64,000 nt of DNA, taken from NCBI RefSeq assembly GCF_030247195.1, contig NC_080670.1:209238546-209302545 (forward strand), given 5' to 3'. The stretch's first letter is position 1. Each line of letters opens with the position of its first letter. This document shows positions 11,637 to 22,309 of this stretch, piece by piece. Origin of the DNA: Topomyia yanbarensis. Its lineage: Eukaryota; Arthropoda; Insecta; Diptera; Culicidae. A program made the translations under genes and the position numbers. Under the pieces are notes generated by a model. The model was not told the origin of the DNA, did no database searches, and was given only the letters and a program-made list of their open reading frames with translations.

Positions 11637-11800
11637 CCGATCTACGCTACGAAAGTAAGCGATGCCTTATATTTGCTTTAGATCTGCATATAGAGCAAGC
11701 TTTAAGAGCGGTCTTTAAGAGCTGGTAAGCCGAGCATATTGATATAATGCTGATATAATGCTAGAAAGTGCTATTACAGTGCAGAGATTAATAGCCCGTT
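11637..11800. repeat. Dispersed repeat, copy 1 of a pair with 60935-61078
   Basis: Shared landmarks: TTATATTTGCTTTAGATCTG versus GTATATCTGCTTCAGATCTA, TATAGAGC versus TACAGAGC, GGTAAGCCG versus GGTAAACCA, and TGCTGATATAATGC in both. Same orientation. Non-coding. Confidence 0.6.
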
Positions 11801-13670
11801 TCTGCATTACAAATGATCTAAGTTGAAAGCCTGTAATACGCACTACTGCTTTTAAATAACTACAATTGGCTGATTCGAATGATTTTCTGATGAAAAAGCG
11901 GCCGTTAAAGAAAACGATGAAATATTTTTGCTAGATGGTTTTAGAGTGTAACAATCGCTTAATTTTTTTTTTTTGAGTATTTGTCACGTTTTGCTATGAA
12001 GCGCCAGCTACGTACATTTTGAGATATAAGTGTACGGAAACAAATATTTTTAACATCAAAACAAACACTTTTGCTGAAAAGCTTCTTTCTGGGACGCTTC
12101 TATCAAAACACAGAACTGATCTAGATCAGTTTCAAGTTATCTAGATCAAAACTTCAAATATGTCAAAACGCGGCTAAATTTCACCCGAGACACTTTATCG
12201 AAGATTCTAAATCTATTAAATGCACACTCAGAGCAATTCTGCTCGTCGAAAGTAGCTTCCACTGTGCACCGACCACAGCCGAATGCAGCCATAGATCGTC
12301 TGCTAGGGAAGGAAGTAATGTTAGTCCGATACATGCCACTGCCAGAGATCGAGAAATTCTTTGCAGACTCACATGTATCACTGGTATGAAAAGTTGTTAG
12401 TAAATGTACCAAAAGCGTTATCATGAAACAATCGCTCTGGGCAGCCGGCTGCCGAGAATTTGGATGATTTAAATTCCAAATGCTTGGGGTGACATTCCGC
12501 TTTCTGAAGCGATAGGTTTTTCGTATGCAAGCTCATCGTTTCGATTGGGTTGCATAATATGGCTCCTGATTTTTGAAATGTGCCCCTGAAGCTTCATATA
12601 GTCGACTGTGCAGAGTTTTGGCTTATTTTGTTTTTATTATATTGTCTAAACTGCGAGTAAATAGTTTTTCACTTTCCCGTTGTATATTCCGTTGAAACGC
12701 GACAATGTTTAAACAATAAAATATAATGCCTACACCATTATGATTGTCTTTAATATCTCGTAACTTTCATCATAATAAATGAGATAAGAGCTAGTTCGAT
12801 ATTCCATAGTGGAATGAACACTTCCAATCATTAAATTGGAGTAGCAATATAAACAAAAAGGACTAGGGGACGTAAAATTTACTACTGCGTATTTCATAAA
12901 TATCACCGAGAAAGGGAAAGTCTTACTGGAGCTAAGGATTCGATTAAAAATTGTTCTGGAACTCGCGCGACCCAGGATTTAGGAATCACTGGGCTTCGGG
13001 CTACCATTAACAGCCTAAAAATACGTCTAGGGGAAAATTATTTATGGAATTTGCGTTTCGATTTCGTCTCGTCAGAATCCGACACTAACTTAGCGACAGG
13101 ACTAAGCTAGCGTCGAATTGACGCAAGCTCCAAAAAACGAAAACACTATTTGTGTGTCTGAGTAAAGTTCGGTAAAAATACTTTTGCTCCACTAAGGAGA
13201 AAAAACCAAAACAAAAACTAACATTGCGCGTGAAGAGCACAAAACATATAACAAAATTAGTTATGGAGTTTTCGTTTTCGATTTCGTCTCATCAGTTTTC
13301 AACATTTTTCTCCGTAGTGGAGAAAAAATTGTTTTTACCCAAATTTTTCTGCACTAAGAAGCAATATAGAATAGTTCGCTTTGTTAGACCCCCGTCACGG
13401 AAAAATCTCCAGAAACATACCATTGCTTTTAAAATATTTTTCATAGATAGAAAGAGCAAAATTGTTTTCAAAAAAAAATCAAACGCTGTGAAAAAAATCA
13501 TGCTAAAACTTGACAAGTACCGATTTTAATCGTGAAGAGAATATGAAATAATTTTGAGCGGCCCAAAATAAGCATCCACTGTACCGAAAGCTTTATTTTA
13601 TATGACGAACATACTGGCAAACTCACCTGTGCGTGCCATCTCAATCTTCATTAATGTCACGTGCACTCGA
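11801..13670. other. Low-copy DNA with short direct repeats
   Basis: No gene recognised. ATTTATGGAATTTGCGTTTC, then GATTTCGTCTC, at about 13040 recurs as GTTATGGAGTTTTCGTTTTC, then GATTTCGTCTC, at about 13261. These look like ends of the MITE-like family at 4863-5042. ORFs near 13224-13529 are Lys/Phe-rich by base composition only. Confidence 0.5.
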
Positions 13671-13811
13671 AGAGTCAGACGCAATGTAGCTCGTAAAACC
13701 GGCTGGCACTGGGATAGGGATGGGGATGCCATACACAATTCAAGTTAAAATCATTTAAACGAAAAAAGATGTGAAGAACATTAGAAATGAGAAACAGCTC
13801 CAGCCCTCCCC

Positions 13812-13866
13812 TCCCTAACCAAAAGGGGGGGGGGGGGGGGCACGCGTTCTTGGCATCATGTATCTG
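13812..13866 (+). repeat. Direct repeat flanking the LOA-like element, left copy
   Basis: TCCCTAACCAAAA, a run of 16 G, then CACGCGTTCTTGGCATCATG, then TATCTG. The same sequence with a 10-G run lies at 18073-18121, just past the element's 3' region. It is either a long target-site duplication or the 3' tail of an adjacent or partial element. Confidence 0.85.
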
Positions 13867-14223
13867 CCGTGTGGTATCCGGCCTAGAATTGAGCCACTGG
13901 AGTCCTGCTGCCATGTCGTAGGAGGCGACTGAAAGTAGGAGACCCTAAGTCAAGGTGTAGTTCCGTGCCGAGGACTTAATGATTGGAGGGTCTAAAATAT
14001 GCCAGTCGCGCACGGAGCATTTTGGGTTTTGCCCTTGCTGTGTTATGCGAATCTCTGACACAGTGGACCATTATTTTCTTCGCAAATCGTGGGAATCAAA
14101 TGATCATGTCCCATTTAAACCTGATATGACTCGCTAAATGCGTTAACATCCCAACTCGCTTGGTGTCCTCTAGTTGTTGTGCAATTTGTGTTGGAGATGA
14201 AATGTACAGTTCTCTAATCAACA
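13867..14223 (+). mobile_element. 5' leader of the LOA-like retrotransposon
   Basis: Sequence between the flanking repeat and the ORF2 start, with stops in all frames. No ORF1 (Gag-like, CCHC) protein can be seen. The element is therefore 5'-truncated, has lost ORF1, or this is a UTR. Words such as TAGGAGACCCTAAGTCAAGG and GACACAGTGGACCATTATTT give it unique-element character, but I cannot place them further. Confidence 0.5.
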
Positions 14224-15720
14224 ATGGTTAGAATAGCACAAGTCAATCTCCAACATAAACGTACAGCAACTATGAATTTATCTCGACTCATGCAGGAAGG
14301 TAAAGCTTCCATAGCATTGGTTCAAGAACCGTATTTCCATAAAGGAAACTTCTATTTTGGAAAGTTACTTAACACTGCCTTCATTGCTTACAACAAGACA
14401 GGCATGACTAACCCACGTGAAATGCCTCGTGCTTGCATTCTTGCAAATAAGGCTATTGACGCGTGTCTCATATCGGAGCTCACAACTCGCGATATCTGTG
14501 TTGTCACAGTTACATTGACTGTCGAAAACGTAGACAAAAAATATATATATTGTTCAGCATACCTACCGCATAACGAATCATCTCCTTCTGATGATTTCAA
14601 AAGCGTTGTATCATATTGTAGCAGAAATGGGCTTCCGCTCATTATCGGCAGTGATGCGAATGCTCATCACATCATTTGGGGTAGCTCAGACATCAATCTG
14701 AGAGGCTCTGAACTGATGGAGTACATAAGTAGTACAAATCTCCATATTCTGAATGTGGGAAACCGACCAACTTTTGCGAGGTCTGGGAGGGAGGAGGTGT
14801 TAGACATAACACTTTGCTCTGATAGAATTTTGCATGAACTGGGAAATAGGCAGGTTCCAAATGAAACTGAACCGTCTCTATCCGATCATAAATATATATT
14901 TTTCGAGCATTTTGATGTCACCTTCAATGTGGTGACATATCGTAATCCTAAATCTACAAACTGGGACCTCTTTTTGGAAAACTTGGCGACTAAATTTCAT
15001 GGATATTTTCCAACAATTAGTCAATTAGACGACTTAGATGACGTCGTGGATACGATAAACTCATTCATATTAGCATCCTACGAAGAAGCTTGTCCACTTC
15101 GTACTGTTAAATCGACTAGGGGAACCCCTTGGTGGAGGGCTGAGCTTGATAGCTTGAAGAAAGTTATGAGAAGAGCATGGAACCGGCGTCAGCGTGATGA
15201 CTCCAGGGCTTTCAGGTCAGCTTGTAGTGCATATAAGAAATGTCTTAGATCTGCAGAACGGGCTGGCTGGCAAAGCCTATGCACTAATGTCTCTAGTCTG
15301 AACGAGGCTAGCAGATTAAATAAAATTCTCTCCAAATCGAATGATTTTCAGATGAACTCCTTGAAAACCAGAGATGGTGTTTATGTGACGGACGAAAAAG
15401 ATGTTCTTAATTGTCTCTTCGACACACACTTTCCAGGCTGTATCGATCCGGAGTTGATCAATGTTCACAGATCTCATTCTGGTGATTCGGACTCGTGGGC
15501 GTTAGCACGCACATTGGTTTCCACTGAATCGGTCAAGTAGGCAGTTGACAGCTTTGCTCCATACAAATCACCCGGAAAAGATGGAATACTTCCCGTGCTA
15601 CTGCAAAAGGGATTTGATATTCTTAAACATGTCTTGAAAAAGATTTTGCTTTCCAGTCTTGCTACCGGGTATATCCCGAAAGCATGGCGAGAAATAACTG
15701 TTAGATTTATTCCCAAAGTA
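14224..15720 (+). pseudogene. LOA-like non-LTR retrotransposon ORF2, endonuclease and linker part
   Basis: Starts at ATG 14224 and encodes an apurinic-type (EEP) endonuclease that nicks target DNA for target-primed reverse transcription. Visible motifs: VNLQHKRTA at the start, VQEPY (catalytic Glu) near residue 35, GSDANAHHIIWGS (Asp and His) near residue 140, and SLSDHKYI (terminal Asp-His) near residue 220. A linker with KSTRGTPWWRAEL follows. TAG at 15538-15540 interrupts the frame. Beyond it the same frame continues as AVDSFAPYKSPGKDGI ... TGYIPKAWREITVRFIPK, the normal RT N-terminus, until a TGA at 15721. So one nonsense codon plus a frameshift. Clade by EN/RT/RNase H layout and motifs: LOA-like (Lian-type elements in mosquitoes). 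R1/I relatives not excluded. Confidence 0.88.
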
Positions 15721-17854
15721 TGAAGAAGCCAAGAGTTTTAGGCCTATCAGCTTAAGTTCTTTTCTTCTGAAAGCTTTGGAACGGATAATCGATCATCACA
15801 TCAGGAACGTTAGTTTAGTTGAATATCCATTGCACAAAATGCAACATGCATATCAGTGTGGGAAATCCACGATCACTCTGCTTCACGATGTTGTTTACAA
15901 CATTGAGAAAGCCTTCTCGCTCAAGCAATCTAGCTTGCGTGTATTCCTAGATATTGAGGGTGCTTTTGACAATGTGTCCTTCCAGTCTATTCTGGAAGCG
16001 ACGCGCGGTCATGGGATACCTGCATGTATCTCAGGTTGGATAAACGCAATGCTTAGTAACCGCATACTTTGCTCGTCACTGCGACAGGCTGAGATACGGA
16101 AGTTGAGTATTTGCGGTTGTCCTCAGGGTGGCGTTCTGTCACCTTTGTTATGGAACTTAGTAGCTGACGGCTTGTTGAAGAAACTCAATGAGCTTGGATT
16201 TCCAACCTACGGGTTTGCTGACGATTACCAAATACTAATTACTGGATTTTGCATCGGAACAATCTTTGACTTAATGCAACAGGCATTAAGAGCTGTCGAA
16301 CAGTGGTGTCGACAAGTTAAATTATCAGTTAACCCAAGCAAAACTTCAATGGTTCTTTTCACGAAGAAGCGAATAACAACCGGGGTTCGTCCCTTGCAGT
16401 TCTTTGATTCTGAGCTACTGTGTGCAGATCAAGTCAAATACGTTGGAGTCATATTGGATTCCAAACTGAATTGGTCTGCTCACATTGAGTTGAGAGTCAA
16501 GAAAGCGTGCATGGCCTTCGGGCAGTGCAGACGAACTTTTGGAAAGACCTGGGGTCTCAAACCTAAATACATCTATTGGATTTACACGACAATTGTACGT
16601 CCAATACTGTCATACGGATACCTTGTGTGGTGGCAGAGGGGAGAGGTGGTGACAGTCCAGTCAAAGCTAAACCATCTGCAAAGAATGGCGCTCATGGCGT
16701 TGACTGGTGCTTTCACCACGACTCCGACTGCTGCTCTTGAGGCACTTCTAAATATCAAACCATTACACATACACTTAAAACAAGAAGCACTATCATGTGC
16801 ATACAGACTACAGGTTACTGGGCTTTGGAACAATAATCATGTTGATCTTGCTACCAGTCATACACGATTGTGGTCACAAATGGTTACATGGGGTGAAGAT
16901 ATTCTTGCTCCCAGCGATATTACACTCACTTGTAGTTTTCCTTACAGGACATTCCATGTTAAGATTCCCTCTCGAGAGGAGTGGTTGTCTGGCTTTATGG
17001 AAAGACAACAACAAACGCAAGTGGTTTGTTACACTGACGGTTCTCTGATGGAGGGACGTGCTGGTGCTGGTGTCTACTGTCGTGAAATGAGACTGGAACA
17101 ATCTCACTCACTAGGTAGATACTGTACTGTATTCCAAGCAGAAATCTTTGCGATTATGTGCCGGGTTCAATCGGCCCTTCAACTGAGTTTGTCCGGCAGA
17201 GTTATAAACTTCTGCTCCGATAGTCAGGCTGCAATCAAGGCCCTTAGCTCAGACAAATCCCGGTCCAAGCTAGTGATCGCGTGCCGAACCCAAATCGAAG
17301 AACTAAGCATTGTCAACACTATCTACCTTGTCTGGGTGCCCGGACATTGCGGCATTACTGGAAATGAATGGGCTGACGAATTGGCCAGGGCAGGTTCAGC
17401 GATTGACTTCGTTGGTCCTGAGCCCGCGCTGCCAATTTCGACAAGTTGGATAAGGGAAAAAATACGGTCCTGGGCTTCGTCCGAGCACCGCAATTATTGG
17501 AGAAATCTACAAACGTGTCGCCAAACAAAGGCGTTTCTAGAACAACCATGCCCAGTGGTTTCGAAAAATCTCTTACATTTTTCGAAGCTCCACTGCGGCT
17601 TGCTGACCAGGGCTTTAACCGGCCACTGCAAACTCAATTATCACATGGCAACTATTCAGCGCGCTGAGTCTTTTTCATGTGATCTTTGTGAATCCGACTA
17701 CGGAACCTCATATCATCTGATATGCAACTGTCCTGCGCTAGCGCAATTGCGATTTCGAGTCTTCAGCCGTCCTTATATAGACGAAACCATGTTTGGTCGA
17801 CTGAAACTCAGAGACATACTAAAGTTTCTTATCCAATGTGGTAAAGAGCTTTAG
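15719..17854 (+). pseudogene. LOA-like retrotransposon ORF2, reverse transcriptase, RNase H and zinc knuckle
   Basis: Continues ORF2 in the next frame after a shift near 15718. FIPK in the first frame should be followed by several residues before YEEAKSFRPISL, so a small deletion is likely. RT motifs in order: SFRPISLSSFLLKALERI, FLDIEGAFDNVSF, CPQGGVLSPLLW and the active-site box YGFADDYQ. RNase H has its four acidic residues in place: YTDGSL, QAEIFAI, CSDSQAAI and GNEWADELAR. The end has LTRALTGHC and a CDLC...H...C knuckle. The 15776-17854 stretch is uninterrupted, so the insertion is fairly young. The first codon of the open part is TTG inside the RT, so this is not an independent gene. 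Confidence 0.9.
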
Positions 17855-18072
17855 GCTTATTCGCAGGCAAGTTGAACTACTTATGAGTTTAACTTACCTG
17901 TTGTTTATTTTTGTTTTGTGCTGTTATTTTTCCCACCCTTCCAATTCTACTTCCCCACACCTCCTTGTCCTTTCCTTCCACTCAGGAAATGATGAAAACA
18001 CACGGCAAGGCACAAATCCCCGACTATGTACGGGGAACGTGCCATTTGAGCCAATATATTCTGATTCCTGAT
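17855..18072 (+). mobile_element. 3' UTR of the LOA-like retrotransposon
   Basis: From the ORF2 stop (TAG at 17852-17854) to the right flanking repeat. Contains C/T-rich sequence and GGAAATGATGAAAACACACG, then GCAAGGCACAAA. No poly(A) tail is visible, as in LOA-type elements, which often end in short tandem repeats. Confidence 0.5.
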
Positions 18073-18121
18073 TCCCTAACCAAAAGGGGGGGGGGCACGC
18101 GTTCTTGGCATCATGTATCTG
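18073..18121 (+). repeat. Direct repeat flanking the LOA-like element, right copy
   Basis: Matches 13812-13866 apart from G-run length (10 versus 16). The junction to unrelated sequence after TATCTG differs (GACGCACG here, CCGTGTGG at the left copy). Confidence 0.85.
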
Positions 18122-18124
18122 ACG

Positions 18125-18270
18125 CACGATTGGGAAAATGGAAGAGTGGTGAAGAATTTTGCAATTCATACACAGAACTTATTGATCATGTTCCTCAAGG
18201 AAGGCACTAGGGACTGCTAGTATCTGTTTTATTCATCAATGATATTGATTCAATAAGTTTCAAGTAAATA
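18125..18270 (+). pseudogene. Jockey-type reverse transcriptase scrap
   Basis: In the plus frame, LGKWKSGEEFCNSYTELIDH leads into VPQGRH; a shifted continuation gives VLFINDIDS. The order matches the RT stretch K.W..SY ... VPQGS.LGPLLF..FINDI in the palm/finger region of Jockey-clade elements. Frameshifts and stops are present and only about 45 residues survive. It directly adjoins the repeat that ends the LOA-like element. Confidence 0.6.
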
Positions 18271-18274
18271 AACT

Positions 18275-18855
18275 AAATAAAGACTTCAACACTTCATAAT
18301 GATGCACAGTAACAAGAATTGTTTCACTGTTCGGTTGAATAGAGGGGAGAGGCATTGATTTGGTGCGATTGCATAACCTTTTAACCTATATGCGAAAGGA
18401 AAAAATGGCTTGAATGGAAAAATAAACAAATGAGAAAAAATCAGAATTAAAGCATGAAACCGTGGAGAAATTAGAAAGTACATAAAATATAAAAGAATGC
18501 ATAGTCTTCTTTCGAAGAAAAAGGTTAAAAATAAGGATAATGTAATAAAATAGAGAAACATTAATAATGAAAAAAAATTCACCGATTTTTTTCAAAAACG
18601 TTTGATAAATTTTGAAACGCGGCTTCTATATTGAAAAGTGGGAAGTAGTTTGCTCCATTTTCTGATGCAAATTATTGGTAGAAGCTAGAAAACACTTTTC
18701 GTAAACAGAAAGAGTCCATCTTTACTCATTACAGTAAACATCAATCCAAAACCGAAAAAGAATCTTTGCCTATAACGTCGTTAATGGCTAAAATTACAGC
18801 AGGCGTTAAAAATGTTTCCAACTGGTAAAAGGAGGCGGATGTTCCTTAGGTTATA
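18275..18855. other. AT-rich DNA, nothing recognised
   Basis: A-rich on the plus strand with Phe/Leu-rich antisense frames caused by composition only. No element ends other than the MITE that follows. Confidence 0.5.
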
Positions 18856-18954
18856 CACTCAAGTTTTTTTTACGCGGTTTTTTTACGCGGATTTTGAAAT
18901 TTACGCGGTTTTCATTTACGCGGCCTGTATCCCCCGCGTAAAAAAACCTGAGTG
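18856..18954 (+). mobile_element. 99-bp MITE with TA target duplication
   Basis: Left end CACTCAAGTTTTTTTTACGC is mirrored by right end GCGTAAAAAAACCTGAGTG; TA dinucleotides flank both sides (18854-18855 and 18955-18956). Interior ACGCGG repeats are also palindromic. TA duplication and size fit a non-autonomous Tc1/mariner-type element. A second copy in opposite orientation lies at 44557-44669. Confidence 0.75.
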
Positions 18955-18956
18955 TA

Positions 18957-21900
18957 ATCTCAATAATCGCAATTACAACAAATCAAAATGTATTGTGTGA
19001 ATGTTGGTGATGCTTTAGGCAGCCGAGGTTATTTCAAGGTAGTAAATTGATTACGGCCTTAGCACCTTCCGAAACAGCGACAAAAAATCTAATACTAACT
19101 GACTAACCGTTCATAGTCATCGAAGGGGGCGGTGCTAGCAATGCAATAAAATGCTCGCTCGGCGGTCGAGCAATAGACGGCCAGGGCTACTTTTATTATT
19201 TTTTTCTCGTTTTTTTATATTTCTGAATTTTACGGAATTAGCAAAAAAATTGTGATTCACGATTAACAAACTCCAAAACTATTCTAAATTTTCTAAATCC
19301 GTGACCGACACTTTCGAAAGCTCGGGATTAGGTGGCTAAAAAAGAGCAAAAACAGCTCCGTTTTCAGTACAAAAAGTAGGCATAATTTCACCATTAGGTA
19401 GATTAAGATAGTTTTTACACTCATAAAAATTCAGTTTTCAATGGGGCTACTGGAATGGAAAAATTCAGATTAATCAACACACCACACAATCTGAATTGGT
19501 AAGCTAAAAGCTTCATCGGTACATTTTTCGCTACATTTTCTGAGAAGATAAATTTGAATATTTGAAACTTGAATATTCATCAATTTTTCCTCGCTACTGT
19601 GGCCGTTGAATGAATCGTTATTCGTATCTTGGAAACAACCCATGTGGGTCTAATTTAACGATGAATTTGAAAGCTTCATGAATATTATTTGACACAAGCC
19701 GGTTGAATGGAATGGATGATGGTTTTTTTGTGGTGGCAGAAATCAGGTCAACCGTTTTTCGATGGAAATGTTGTCGTGAGTTTTCCTACGTGTACACGGT
19801 TGATTAGCCTACTACTAGTGAATAAATTAAGAACTGCACGGTTCCATGGAATCCTGCTGTCCTCCTCATTCATTGAATCTAATGATTGTCCCAGTTTAAA
19901 AAGGACAAGAGCAGAAGAGCAAACTGACATCACCACTTATTTTCAATTCGCAAAATAAAAAAAAACTCGTAAGCTCAAATATGCTAATCCCATCAGATTA
20001 AGGTTCTCACAGCCCCGCCGGCACCAAAAAAGCAAACAACAACAGCAGCGCATGGTTCATGGTTTCAAAATGCAAATCCGTGACACCCGTGCTCTGCCCG
20101 TGCCCAGAAGATGGTGAGCACAAATTTCACCGTTCAGCGAGCAACACCGGATTCATTCACACCTCTCACAATTCATAGTGTCAAAGTGCCAATTACTCGC
20201 CCTGGATAGGGAGGCGGCAACCTTGCCCGGATAACAAATCGGGGGTAAGTACTACAATTTATCAACCCTGGTTGCACTGCCTTATTGTTTTCGTGTACTG
20301 CACTGTTGCTATTTATCCAGCTACGCCACTTTTTTCCCCTATCCACTAATTTAAATTTAATTGCATCCGTCCATTCAGCGCCTCCTTCGATCGCCAACTG
20401 ACTGATGACTGTAATAGCCTCTATGTGTGTGTGTGTGTGTGTGTCTGTGGTGGAGAATGGGAGGGAGTGGGAGAGAGAAAGTGCACTTCACAATCGTCCA
20501 ATTTGGCTGTCACGAAACAGCAACGATTATGTCGCCTTCGCGTAGTTCCCTTATAGTGTCCTTTTTCTCGCTCAAAACTATGTGAAGCAAGAAGAAGAAA
20601 AAGGAACAAAAAACCAATCCCCGCAGGACTTAAGCATGGGTACTGAGCACAAATTCCATTACTGTACATTTGAATCATTTATTCATTTAGCGTTGGTTCC
20701 GTTGAATTTTTCGCCCATTCGGCACCTCCTCCACACATCCACACACCCACCCTCCCATCGTCACATGGGGCGAAAGTCAGGGAGGATTGTTGCTGACTCG
20801 CGTGTGTCACTGGCTTTTGAGCTTATTCTCGGATTATTTCTTCCCTCCACGGCTGCAAAACCTTCTCATGTGACGACGACGACGATAAACAATAACAGAC
20901 AGCAACGAACAACAGAAACAACAACAACAACAACGGCAACGTATCTAAACCAAAGACGACGGGGCGAAAAACAACAACCGGATCCTGTGTGAGAAATTGT
21001 GACCATTGAAGCGAAAGGCTGACAGGCATTCGGTCCCCCTCTCTCTCTGTTAGTGGAAATGGATGGAGGAGGGGTGTCTAAGTACGTGAACGGGGGGAAA
21101 GGTCCATGCCATGACACGATATGCTAGCTCGTGCCACACAACCCAACCAGGCAAGTGAAGTCAATCCATAATCCCATTTTGCCTTTAAAACAGTACATTT
21201 TTCCTCTGCTGTGCAGCTTTCCATCATTCCCTGTCCCGGGTCCGGTTCCTGCGGTTCCACCAGGAGTCTCTCTCTCCCTGTCTACTATGGCGGAGAGGTT
21301 TTTATTTCAAGCCCGCTTGTTTCGCACTCCGGGGGTACCCGACTATAATAGGTACTTGTGATGGAGAGAGAGAGAGAGAGAGGGTCCGGGGGCGGTAGGT
21401 GGATGGGAGGGAGTGTGGGTGTGTGTACAATTATCAAGCACTATTGGTGCGGTGGTTGGCGGTGGCTTGAATGCACTATTTTTAGGGGAGCATTGTTCCA
21501 ATAATATGACTGTCGTGGAACGGAACCGAGATCCGCCAGATTGGAGGAAAACTGATTAATGATTGGTAATGGCTGCTTTTGATTGGATTTCCGATAGGGT
21601 ATTGTTGTCAGATCGGTGGGGGTTTTGTGGGCGTTGGAAGCCGTATGATGCCACCCAGTGAGTGGAATTTACAGATAAGAACGTGCCACGCGCTTGATTG
21701 CTTTATTTTGACGGTCAGTTCTGGTGGTGTTATTATTGGGATCATCGGCGCTTTTTCGGCTGAATCTGCAAATCGTTTGCCAGATCGGATGTTTTCGGAA
21801 ACTATATAATTTTTGACACCGATTGACTAATATCTAAACACAGAACTAATATATTGCAATACTAATGGGCTCGTGTATATTCATGGATTTATCTAGCAAT

Positions 21901-22309
21901 AAGTACACATCCACAAATCGCCCGCCAGATCAAATACTTTTAAACTATTTTTTTAGTTAAGAAAATGGATTGGTATCAGAATTACTTCATCTTCGATTTA
22001 CCTTTTTTAACGAAATTTGATATTCTGTCAACTTTTGTACAGTGTCGATTTGTTTTCTATTTTTGGAGTACTAATTTCAGTCTCTTCAGTGGCAGTTTCA
22101 AAATTAATTTTTTCAACTTAGAAGTTTTTTTAAAATAATTTTGAAATATTTCTTTATAATATTTTATACTGTGGATTTCAGCATTTGACTTATGAGCACG
22201 GATGTGTTTATGCAACCTTTCTAAAAATATATTATTCGAGAACCGTTAATTGTTCAGTAAAACTTTCAGGGGGTGTCAGAGTTTTAATCATTTTAGCAAC
22301 ACAAATTCA
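18957..22309. other. Mostly low-copy DNA with microsatellites
   Basis: No coding region that I can defend. Microsatellites: (TG)n at 20424-20444, (CAA)n at about 20918-20934, (GA)n at 21363-21382. The part at 20.0-21.5 kb is richer in CpG than its surroundings and has several open frames on both strands, none with domains. It could hold untranslated exon or regulatory DNA. Confidence 0.45.
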
